A stretch of DNA of 10,158 bases from Nocardia sp. (GTDB lineage: Bacteria; Actinomycetota; Actinomycetes; Mycobacteriales; Mycobacteriaceae). A model generated the notes under the pieces. That model ran no database searches. It had not been told where the DNA came from and worked only from the letters and a program-made list of their open reading frames with translations. This document shows, piece by piece, positions 4,894 to 10,158 of the stretch (its first letter is position 1; every line of letters begins with the position of its first letter). Both the position numbers and the translations under genes were made by a program. The stretch lies in assembly GCA_013361595.1 (NCBI GenBank), contig JABFXT010000601.1:1-10158 (forward strand), written 5' to 3'.

Positions 4894-6396
4894 GTGTCGA
4901 CGACACACCCCACCGACCGTCCCGGAACGGTGTTCGCGGCACTGCGCAGCCCGAAACAGTTGCGCACCGAAGTACTGGCCGGGCTGGTGGTGGCGCTGGC
5001 ACTCATCCCGGAGGCGATCGCCTTCTCCGTGATCGCGGGAGTGGATCCGCGGGTCGGCCTGTTCGCGTCCTTCACCATGGCCGTCACCATCGCGTTCACC
5101 GGTGGTCGCCGGGCCATGATCTCCGCGGCGACCGGGGCGGTCGCATTCGTGGTCGCGCCGGTGGTGCGTGACCACGGCCTGGACTATCTGCTCGCCACGG
5201 TGATCCTGGCGGGCGTACTCCAGATCGCCCTCAGCCTGGCGGGGGTCGCGAAACTGATGCGGTTCATCCCGCGCAGCGTGATGGTCGGTGTGGTCAACTC
5301 GCTGGCGATACTGGTCTTCCTCGCCCAGCTCCCCCAGCTGATCGGTGTCCCGTGGCTGGTGTATCCGCTGGTGGCCGCCGGGATCGTGATCATCGCGCTA
5401 CTCCCCAGGCTCACCGCGGCGATACCGGCACCGCTCGTGGCGGTGATCGTGCTCACCGCCGTCACGGTGGTATTCGGCCTGCACGTGCCCGATGTCGGCG
5501 GGCAGGGCGAACTGCCGTCGGCGCTACCGATCCCGCTGGTTCCGCACGTGCCGTTCGACATCGAAACATTGCGGATCATCGCGCCGTACGCCTTCGCGAT
5601 GGCGGTGGTCGGACTGCTGGAATCGCTGATGACCGCCAAACTCGTCGACGACATCACCGACACTCCGTCCGACAAAACGCGCGAGAGCTGGGGGCAGGGC
5701 ATCGCCAATATCGTCACCGGTTTCTTCGGCGGGCTCGGCGGTTGCGCGGTGATCGGGCAGACCGTGATGAACGTGAAGGTCTCCGGCGCGCGTACCCGTA
5801 TCTCCACTTTCCTGGCCGGTGTCTTCCTGTTGATCCTGGTGGTCGGGCTGGGTGGGCTGGTGGCGCGGATCCCGATGGCGGCCCTGGTGGCGGTGATGAT
5901 CATGGTGTCGGTCACCGCGATGGATTGGCATTCCCTGGCGCCCGCGACTCTGCGGCGGATGCCGATCGCCGAAACCGCGGTGATGTTGCTGACCGTCGGC
6001 GTCACCGTGGTCACCCACAACCTCGCCTACGGCGTGGTCACCGGTGTCGTGACGGCGATGGTCGCCTTCGCGCACCGGGTCGCGCATTTCACGGAGGTCG
6101 TCCCGGTGACCACCACGGATCACGATGACACCACCCGGGTGTACAAGGTGCGCGGCGAACTGTTCTTCGCCTCCAGCAACGATCTCGTCCACCGATTCGA
6201 CTACAGCGGCGATCCGCCCAATATCGTGCTCGATATGTCCGAAACCCATATCTGGGACGCCTCCACGGTAGCCACGCTCGACGCCGTCACCACCAAATAC
6301 GCCGCCAAGGGCAAACGAGTGGAGATCCTGGGCCTGAATCCCGCCTCGGTCGCCCGTCATCAGCGGTTGTCGGGGCATCTGACCGGCGGTCACTGA
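4894..6396 (+). CDS. SulP-family inorganic anion transporter with C-terminal STAS domain
   Basis: A 500-residue membrane protein. GTG at 4894 has GGAG 9 nt upstream and is the first start in the open frame. The SulP transmembrane core spans about residues 24-400: the signature helix LAGLVVALALIPEAIAFSVI (28-47) followed by AGVDPRVGLFASF, then SAATGAVAFVVAP (77-89), GVVNSLAILVFLAQLP (132-147), a conserved cytosolic-loop/helix segment MAVVGLLESLMTAKLVDD (236-253), and NIVTGFFGGLGGCAVIGQT (272-290). The STAS domain follows at about 413-496 (VYKVRGELFFASSNDL, IVLDMSETHIWDASTVATLD, RVEILGLN). The family moves sulfate, bicarbonate, dicarboxylates or other anions; the substrate here cannot be assigned. 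No carbonic-anhydrase domain is fused. It is the first gene of an operon with a MerR regulator (1 nt between stop and start), behind a MerR-type promoter. Confidence 0.95.
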   Translation: MSTTHPTDRPGTVFAALRSPKQLRTEVLAGLVVALALIPEAIAFSVIAGVDPRVGLFASFTMAVTIAFTGGRRAMISAATGAVAFVVAPVVRDHGLDYLLATVILAGVLQIALSLAGVAKLMRFIPRSVMVGVVNSLAILVFLAQLPQLIGVPWLVYPLVAAGIVIIALLPRLTAAIPAPLVAVIVLTAVTVVFGLHVPDVGGQGELPSALPIPLVPHVPFDIETLRIIAPYAFAMAVVGLLESLMTAKLVDDITDTPSDKTRESWGQGIANIVTGFFGGLGGCAVIGQTVMNVKVSGARTRISTFLAGVFLLILVVGLGGLVARIPMAALVAVMIMVSVTAMDWHSLAPATLRRMPIAETAVMLLTVGVTVVTHNLAYGVVTGVVTAMVAFAHRVAHFTEVVPVTTTDHDDTTRVYKVRGELFFASSNDLVHRFDYSGDPPNIVLDMSETHIWDASTVATLDAVTTKYAAKGKRVEILGLNPASVARHQRLSGHLTGGH

Positions 6397-6397
6397 G

Positions 6398-6790
6398 ATG
6401 GGTGCCGACGGTCGTTATCTTCAGATCGGCCAGGTGGCAGCGCGAACCGAGCTGTCCCTCAAGACCATCCGGCACTACGACGAGGTCGGGCTGGTGCAGC
6501 CGTCCGCGCGGTCGGCGGGCGGGTTCCGGCTGTACACGGCCGCCGACGTGGACCGGCTGGTCCTGATCCGCCGGATGAAACCCCTCGGCTTCACCCTCGC
6601 GGAGATGAAACGCCTGCTGGACGCCATCGATCTCGTCGACGACGCCACCACCGCGGCGGCACTGCGGGAAACCGCGGACGTGGATCTGCGGGCATTCCGG
6701 GACCGGGCCTACGACAGTGCCGAACGGCTGCGCCGCCAGCTGGCCTACGCCCAGGAATTCGCCGACCTGCTCACGGAGCGGACTTCGTGA
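6398..6790 (+). CDS. Cysteine-free MerR-family regulator, co-operonic with SulP
   Basis: A 130-residue MerR protein. ATG at 6398 lies 1 nt after the SulP stop (TGA G ATG), so translation is probably coupled; no strong Shine-Dalgarno is seen. The winged helix-turn-helix is complete: LQIGQVAARTELSLKTIRHY (residues 8-27), wing DEVGLVQPSARSAGGFRLYT (28-47), and the second helical pair AADVDRLVLIRRMKPLGFTLAEMKRLLD (48-75). A short coiled-coil (about 85-125) follows, without a large effector domain. There is not one cysteine in the protein, so sensing mercury, copper, zinc or an iron-sulfur cluster by cysteine ligands is excluded. It probably binds the dyad at 4721-4746 and controls its own operon. 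The signal is unknown; an anion, redox or small-molecule cue through the C-terminal helix is speculation. Confidence 0.93.
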   Translation: MGADGRYLQIGQVAARTELSLKTIRHYDEVGLVQPSARSAGGFRLYTAADVDRLVLIRRMKPLGFTLAEMKRLLDAIDLVDDATTAAALRETADVDLRAFRDRAYDSAERLRRQLAYAQEFADLLTERTS

Positions 6791-7063
6791 CCGGCCACCG
6801 CCACCATGAGGTGAACGGTGCCACGGACCGCGCGAACCGTGCCCGATCCCACGGGTACGGTTGCGCCCCGGACGCGGTGGCGTCGCCGACGCGGGCGTCG
6901 GCGGTCCGACCGCGGATCTGCACGACTCGCTGGTAGAACCCCGGGCCGCGCACAGAAGGCCACCAGCCGTGCGCTCGCCGGCGTGCCGCGCTCGGATATC
7001 GCCTGCCCAGGGTGGGAAATTCAGTAAAACGAGCCGGTCGGTCTCGTCATTATTTTGACATTC
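6791..7063. other. Intergenic stretch with a hairpin and an orphan minus-strand frame
   Basis: No recognisable gene. CGCCGACGC (6884-6892) and GCGTCGGCG (6895-6903) form a very tight hairpin that might terminate the SulP-MerR transcript, though no T-run follows. On the minus strand a 60-codon frame (GTG at 6953-6951, stop at 6773-6771) shows strong G/C third-position bias, with segments such as GFYQRVVQIRGRTADARVGD and PYPWDRARF. I do not recognise a family, the start lacks a clear ribosome site, and its end overlaps the MerR tail. It may be a short gene or another remnant. From about 7015 the sequence becomes AT-richer, with ACGAG/CTCGT (around 7029-7047) followed by ATTATTTT, a weak terminator or promoter-like element. 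Confidence 0.35.
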
Positions 7064-7288
7064 GTGCTACAAGGTCGAGACGAGCTACTCGGGCAGATCC
7101 GAAGACTGTCGCTGGAGGCCGGCGAGGGCCGCGGCGGTGCCGCGGTGATCCTCGGGGCCCCCGGCGAAGGGAAAACGGCGGTGCTGGCCGCCGTCGGAGA
7201 GTCGGCAGGTGACACCTGACGCACGCTGCGCTGTCGTGGGATCCGCGGCGGGGCCGAGATCGCCTTCGAAGGGCTGGAGTCGATACTC
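7064..7288 (+). pseudogene. N-terminal remnant of a LAL-type LuxR-family regulator, with in-frame stop
   Basis: The frame from GTG 7064 reads VLQGRDELLGQIRRL, then GGAAVILGAPGEGKTAVL, a P-loop with the Walker A GxxGxGKT. This is the normal N-terminus of large (about 900-residue) ATP-binding LuxR regulators of the LAL/MalT type. A TGA at 7217-7219 (codon 52) interrupts it. In the same frame the sequence continues with RTLRCRGIRGGAEIAFEGLE, which matches the segment that normally follows (a strand, then E-L/I-AF-GLhxLL). The homology seems to stop at about 7288. The Walker B region, the long helical middle and the C-terminal LuxR helix-turn-helix are all missing, so the gene is dead. The stop looks like a nonsense substitution because the frame is intact on both sides. 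Confidence 0.75.
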
Positions 7289-7465
7289 GCCGCGGTCGCC
7301 CTCGGCAGCCTGCTCGCCGGATTCCTGCTGACCGCGCTCGGCAGCCCCGTCACCGGCTGGACGGCGATCGTGGGCATGCTGCTACTCGCCGTGGTGGGAC
7401 GTTCGGTGGTGCGCGCACCCGCTGAGCGCACAGCGGGCCGATCGGTCACCGGGTCAGGGCCGTAA
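7289..7465 (+). pseudogene. C-terminal remnant of a membrane transporter (MFS-like), fused in frame to the LuxR remnant
   Basis: From about 7289 the same frame changes character. It encodes a hydrophobic segment VALGSLLAGFLLTALG, a short turn SPVTGW, a second hydrophobic segment TAIVGMLLLAVVG, then a basic tail RSVVRAPAERTAGR and a TAA stop at 7463-7465. This is what the last two helices and cytosolic tail of a 12- or 14-helix MFS exporter look like. With no start of its own it is a truncated end, probably joined to the LuxR fragment by a deletion. The stop overlaps the 3' end of the convergent TetR gene by 12 nt; TetR-MFS exporter pairs are common, so this TetR may be the survivor of such a pair. 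The MFS assignment rests on only about 58 residues. Confidence 0.5.
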
Positions 7466-8017
7466 CAGGAAATCCACCAGGGCGGCCCGCTCGGCGGCCG
7501 ATGCCCGTCCGGCCCGCGGCGAACTCGACAGATGCAGCGCGCCGATACCCATCGCGAACATCCACTCCGCCCGCCGGGCCGCGGTGTCCGGATCGAAACC
7601 CTGGTCCAGGAACGCCTGCTGTACCGCGCGGCGCGCCCGCCGATCCGAGGCGCGAGTGCTGGCGGCCGCGCGCGGATCCGATCGGGCCCATTCGCGCATG
7701 GCACGTTCCAGTGTCCAGTGCCCAGGGCTCGCGAGCAGGGCCATCATCGCGATCAGCCGCTCCCGCGGCGGTTCGGCGCCCAGCGCGTCCATCCGGCGGT
7801 GTTCCCGGTCGCGCCAGCCGCCCCAGGAGGTCACCAGCGCGTCCTTGAAGGCGGTGATATCGGGAAAATGGTGGTAGAAACTACCTTTGGTGACACCGAG
7901 GTGCCGGCACACATCGTCGAGTTTCAGCGCCCGGAAGCCCTGTTCGGCCAGAATCGTGTAGCCGCTCTGCAACCAGTCCTCGACCGTCAACTGGACAGCA
8001 CCCCGAGCTCGCGCCAT
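7454..8017 (-). CDS. TetR-family regulator
   Basis: A 187-residue regulator from the ATG at 8017-8015. The DNA-binding domain is at residues 11-60: LTVEDWLQSGYTILAEQGF, then ALKLDDVCRHLGVTKGSFYHHF, with the diagnostic KGSFYHHF recognition-helix end, followed by AFKDALVTSW. The C-terminal part (about 65-187) is the helical ligand-binding region, with LIAMMALLASPGH and EWMFAMGIGALHL. Length is normal for the family. It follows the second TetR gene by 47 nt on the same strand and could be co-transcribed with it. A weak TAGGCT just upstream could alternatively drive a nearly leaderless transcript. A 12-bp palindrome, GCGCGGCCGCGC (8034-8045), lies in this gap and might be an operator, though GC palindromes are common here. 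Its former target may be the wrecked transporter at 7289-7465. Ligand unknown. Confidence 0.92.
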   Translation of the reverse strand: MARARGAVQLTVEDWLQSGYTILAEQGFRALKLDDVCRHLGVTKGSFYHHFPDITAFKDALVTSWGGWRDREHRRMDALGAEPPRERLIAMMALLASPGHWTLERAMREWARSDPRAAASTRASDRRARRAVQQAFLDQGFDPDTAARRAEWMFAMGIGALHLSSSPRAGRASAAERAALVDFLLRP

Positions 8018-8064
8018 CGCGTCAGCCTAGAGGGCGCGGCCGCGCAGGCCCATCCCGGCGACGG

Positions 8065-8787
8065 TCAACTCCGCTCGCGATCTTCGCCCGCACCGCCCAT
8101 ATCCGGCACCCGGCCCGCGGCCCGTGCCTCGATACCGGCGACGATGGTATCGGCGACCAGACGCGCGTGGCGGCGTACCGCCCGCTCGGAAAGCGGGTCG
8201 CCCGGGGACATACGGGTGGCCAGCGGCAGGAGCGCGAACGGTGCGGTGGCACCGTGGGCGATGAGGAAATGCAGAGTCCGCAGATCATCGCGGTTCAGGA
8301 TCTGCTGCCGGATCAGTGGTTTCAGCGGTTCGGCGAGCAGTACCAGCATCGGTTCGATGTGCCGGTCGAACAGGTAGGTCAGACGCGGGCCCTCGATCGC
8401 CGATTCCATACTGATCAACCGCACCACGTCGGGGTATTCGGCCTGGATTTCCAGAAAGCGGATGATGCCCGCCCGGAATTCCACGAGCGGGGGCAGATCG
8501 TCGCGTTCGGGCCGGATCCTCAGCAGCGTCACCGCATTGGCGAAGATCCAGTCCACCACCGCGTACCACAGTGCTTCCTTGGTGCCGAATCGCTGATGGA
8601 TCAGGTTGTGGCTCACCCCGAGTTCCCGGTTGACCGCCGCCACCGACGCCCCGGCGAATCCGTCGCGCGCGAAAACCCGCAGGGCGGCGGTCAGGATCTC
8701 GTCCGCGGACGCCGGTGAATCACCGGCGGGCGGCCGGCCCCGGCCTTTGCGCGGACCCCGTGGTTCCGATGCGACCTCTACGTCCAT
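8065..8787 (-). CDS. TetR-family regulator, divergent from the homogentisate dioxygenase
   Basis: A 240-residue regulator. The ATG at 8787-8785 is chosen over the longer open frame because a perfect -10 TATAAT ends 7 nt upstream, predicting a leaderless or nearly leaderless mRNA, and because the residues further upstream look non-coding. After a basic, Pro/Gly-rich N-terminal arm (PRKGRGRPP, residues 12-20) the TetR domain runs from about 27 to 75: ADEILTAALRVFARDGFAG, then ASVAAVNRELGVSHNLIHQRF with GTKEALWYAVVDW. The recognition helix SHNLIHQRF is unusual compared with the common KGSFYHHF type. The rest (80-240) is helical, with a long C-terminal region. It probably represses itself and the dioxygenase operon through the dyad at 8800-8815. 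The ligand may be an aromatic acid such as homogentisate, by inference from the neighbour only. Confidence 0.92.
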   Translation of the reverse strand: MDVEVASEPRGPRKGRGRPPAGDSPASADEILTAALRVFARDGFAGASVAAVNRELGVSHNLIHQRFGTKEALWYAVVDWIFANAVTLLRIRPERDDLPPLVEFRAGIIRFLEIQAEYPDVVRLISMESAIEGPRLTYLFDRHIEPMLVLLAEPLKPLIRQQILNRDDLRTLHFLIAHGATAPFALLPLATRMSPGDPLSERAVRRHARLVADTIVAGIEARAAGRVPDMGGAGEDRERS

Positions 8788-8794
8788 GAACCGG

Positions 8795-8815
8795 ATTATA
8801 TTGACAGCTATCAAT
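8795..8815 (-). promoter_or_regulatory. TetR -10 element and 16-bp operator dyad
   Basis: On the minus strand the consensus -10 TATAAT occupies 8800-8795, and the ATG follows after 7 nt. Abutting it, and overlapping by one base, is the dyad ATTGACAGCTATCAAT (8800-8815, plus strand), which pairs at 7 of 8 positions; its only mismatch is C with A. TTGACAGCTATCAA-like dyads are a familiar form of TetR operator. No convincing -35 for the leftward promoter is seen. Binding would block the leftward -10 and cover the rightward -35. Confidence 0.75.
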
Positions 8816-8829
8816 TTCTCTGCGAGGGT
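8801..8829 (+). promoter_or_regulatory. Rightward promoter towards the dioxygenase
   Basis: TTGACA at 8801-8806 is a perfect -35 on the plus strand and is part of the TetR operator. At a 17-bp spacer the -10 would be GAGGGT (8824-8829), a poor match, so the promoter may be weak or use another sigma factor. The leader would be roughly 90-95 nt to the ATG at 8929. Confidence 0.5.
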
Positions 8830-8928
8830 GACAGCGATCACAAAGCTGCGCGGTGTGGCGGATCGCGGAGGGGCGGCCCCGGTCGCCGTCCATGGCCGCC
8901 GCGCGCCCGACGAGGACGGGATACTGCC

Positions 8929-10020
8929 ATGGAATCCTTTGTGCACCTGCGGAAGGGCATTACGCCCGACCGGTTGCACGCCGATCTCGACGGCCTGAAG
9001 GACGACGAACTGGGTCGCGGCGGATTCACCGGGCGCACCGCCCAGCTGTACCGGCGCAACGAGCCGATGGGGTATCGCGCGCAGGGCCCGCTGGCCCCGG
9101 TCGACGTTCTCGCCGACGCGCTGACACCCACCGATTCCACCGATCCGGCCGGATCACCGCTACTGCTGTTCTCCAATGCCGATTGCCGGATCCGGCTCAG
9201 CCGGCGCACGCGGGAGATGCCGTTCTTCGCCCGCTATGTCGACGGCGATCTGCTCTCGTTCGTGCACAAGGGAACCGGCCTGCTGGAAACCGAGTTCGGG
9301 CCGATGCGCTACCGCGAGGGCGATTGGGTCTATATCCCGAAGGCGTGCACCTTCCGCCAGGTGCCCGACAGTGAGACGACCTGGCTGATGATCGAGGCCA
9401 CCGAGGAATTCCGGGTCCCGCCGCCGGGCCCACTGGGCCGGCACTTCCCCTTCGATCCCAGCCGGATCGTCGTACCGGAACCACAGGCCATGGACGACGA
9501 CGGCCGCGACGAGTACGAGATCCGCCTGGTACACGAGGGCGGGCCGACTTCGCTGTTCTACCGGCACCATCCGCTGGACGTGGTGGGCTGGCAGGGCGAC
9601 AATTTCCCGTTCACGTTCAATATCGCCGACTACAACGTCGTGCTGTCCGATACCGTCCACCTACCCGCCACCGTGCACCTGTTCATGCAGGCCACCGGCG
9701 TGTACGTGATGAACTTCCTACCGAAACGGGCCGAATCGGCGCCGGGCACCGAAACCATCCCGTGGTACCACCGCAACGCCGACTACGACGAGATCGCGTT
9801 CTTCCACGGCGGTGACATGTACGGCGTGCCGATGCCGCCGGGCCTGATCTCCCATGCGCCGCAGGGTGTTCACCACGGTGCGCCGGAGAAGATGCGCGAA
9901 CGCGCCCGCCGCAAACGCGAGGAGATCACCCGGATCGGCTGGACCACCATCGCGGTCGATACCCGCCGCCGGCTCATCCCCTCCCCCGAGGTCATGGCCG
10001 GCAACCTCGGCGCGCACTGA
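8929..10020 (+). CDS. Homogentisate 1,2-dioxygenase-family protein
   Basis: A 363-residue cupin-type iron dioxygenase. ATG at 8929 follows GAGGACGGG (8912-8920). The family opens the aromatic ring of homogentisate to maleylacetoacetate in tyrosine and phenylalanine breakdown. Matches: FVHKGTGLLETEFGPMRYREGDWVYIPKA (residues 111-139, first cupin), FYRHHPLDVVGWQGDNFPFTFNI (210-232), MNFLPKR (261-267), PWYHRNADYDEIAFFHGGD (278-296) and GLISHAPQGVHHGAPEK (305-321). Likely Fe(II) ligands are His281, Glu288 (or Asp287), and His315 or His316. The acid is one residue further from the histidine than in the canonical HRNxxSE motif, and the protein is about 70-80 residues shorter than the classical 430-445-residue enzyme. 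This places it in the divergent short branch often seen in Gram-positive bacteria, so the substrate is likely but not certain. It is divergent from a TetR gene and probably followed by a co-transcribed gene at 10123. Confidence 0.85.
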   Translation: MESFVHLRKGITPDRLHADLDGLKDDELGRGGFTGRTAQLYRRNEPMGYRAQGPLAPVDVLADALTPTDSTDPAGSPLLLFSNADCRIRLSRRTREMPFFARYVDGDLLSFVHKGTGLLETEFGPMRYREGDWVYIPKACTFRQVPDSETTWLMIEATEEFRVPPPGPLGRHFPFDPSRIVVPEPQAMDDDGRDEYEIRLVHEGGPTSLFYRHHPLDVVGWQGDNFPFTFNIADYNVVLSDTVHLPATVHLFMQATGVYVMNFLPKRAESAPGTETIPWYHRNADYDEIAFFHGGDMYGVPMPPGLISHAPQGVHHGAPEKMRERARRKREEITRIGWTTIAVDTRRRLIPSPEVMAGNLGAH

Positions 10021-10122
10021 GGGTCCGGCACCGACACCGCCCGGACGCCGATCCGCCGACCCCGCGCGGCCGGGGCGGGCGGACACCGTTCGGAAGTACG
10101 ACGAGCGAAGGCAGGCAGCACG

Positions 10123-10158
10123 ATGTCCCACCATGTCGAACGCGTCCCGTATGTGGTC
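10123..10158 (+). CDS. Start of an unidentified gene downstream of the dioxygenase (cut by window)
   Basis: Only 12 codons are visible: ATG at 10123, reading MSHHVERVPYVV. AAGG (10108-10111) and AGG (10113-10115) upstream can serve as ribosome binding site. The 102-bp gap after the dioxygenase is very GC-rich and contains a small hairpin, CCCCG/CGGGG (10060-10064 with 10071-10075), but no convincing terminator or promoter. Co-transcription is therefore likely. In a homogentisate pathway operon the next gene might be fumarylacetoacetase or another ring-cleavage step, but the visible residues do not show this. Confidence 0.6.
   Translation, partial: MSHHVERVPYVV

Noticed and set aside
4772..5032. 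An ATG-initiated frame in the SulP leader that could be a leader peptide.
   Set aside because: No Shine-Dalgarno, Arg/Pro-rich composition, and it runs far into the SulP gene out of frame; more likely a shadow.
5184..6393. Long minus-strand frames antisense to the SulP gene.
   Set aside because: Their translations are Thr/Ser/Ile- or His/Asp-rich mirror images of the SulP codons, with no start signals or domains.
7029..7058. ACGAG/CTCGT stem followed by ATTATTTT as a terminator for the SulP-MerR operon.
   Set aside because: Only a 5-bp stem with a 9-nt loop and an interrupted T-run about 240 nt after the operon; too weak to list as a feature.
8034..8045. GCGCGGCCGCGC palindrome upstream of the 7454-8017 TetR gene as an operator.
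   Set aside because: Pure G/C palindromes arise easily at this base composition and it is not placed on a convincing promoter; mentioned only in the gene entry.
8788..8979. A longer form of the divergent TetR starting at an ATG at 8979.
   Set aside because: The extra 64 residues would read through the operator and promoter and overlap the start of the dioxygenase; the ATG at 8787 begins just before the typical basic arm and TetR domain.
1..10158. CRISPR arrays, tRNA/rRNA genes, insertion sequences, phage genes or a defence system.
   Set aside because: No regularly spaced repeats, no cloverleaf or rRNA segments, no transposase or terminal repeats, and no nuclease, toxin or defence-type domains could be recognised.

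Overview
The window is very GC-rich, shows strong G/C bias at third codon positions, uses GTG starts freely (the secreted peptide, the LLM oxidoreductase, SulP), and carries an F420-type LLM oxidoreductase plus three TetR regulators. This points to an actinomycete, most likely a Nocardia-like member of the Mycobacteriales. The genus is inferred from style, not from a database match.

Layout: (1) 1-722, minus: a SAM-dependent methyltransferase whose 3' end is cut by the window edge. (2) 723-1129: a non-coding stretch with inverted repeats, the likely promoter and a 5' hairpin of a small secreted Ala/Gly-rich peptide (1130-1375, plus), whose transcript probably ends at a textbook stem-loop at 1501-1535. 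(3) 1782-2438, minus, and 2575-3504, plus: a divergent TetR / zinc-free MDR (quinone-reductase-like) pair sharing a 115-bp spacer with a perfect 15-bp palindrome between the -35 and -10 of the reductase promoter. (4) 3699-4547, plus: an LLM-class oxidoreductase with its own promoter and a long, structured leader. (5) 4894-6396 and 6398-6790, plus: a two-gene operon of a SulP-STAS anion transporter and a cysteine-free MerR regulator; upstream lies a promoter with the 19-bp spacer and dyad typical of MerR targets, so the operon is probably autoregulated. (6) 6791-7465: a decayed zone. A LAL-type LuxR regulator has lost nearly everything after its Walker A region, has an in-frame TGA, and runs in frame into what looks like the last two membrane helices of a transporter. 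(7) 7454-8017 and 8065-8787, minus: two consecutive TetR genes. (8) 8929-10020, plus: a homogentisate 1,2-dioxygenase-family enzyme divergent from the second of these TetR genes. A near-perfect 16-bp dyad abuts the TetR -10 TATAAT and contains the TTGACA -35 facing the dioxygenase. (9) 10123 onward: the first 12 codons of another plus-strand gene, probably co-transcribed with the dioxygenase.

Overall this is a regulator-dense set of small self-regulated catabolic, redox and transport modules. The best leads are the MerR-SulP circuit, the two divergent TetR operators, the chimeric LuxR/transporter remnant, and two stretches with coding-like codon bias but no recognisable gene. I see no phage, CRISPR array, insertion sequence, tRNA or rRNA.
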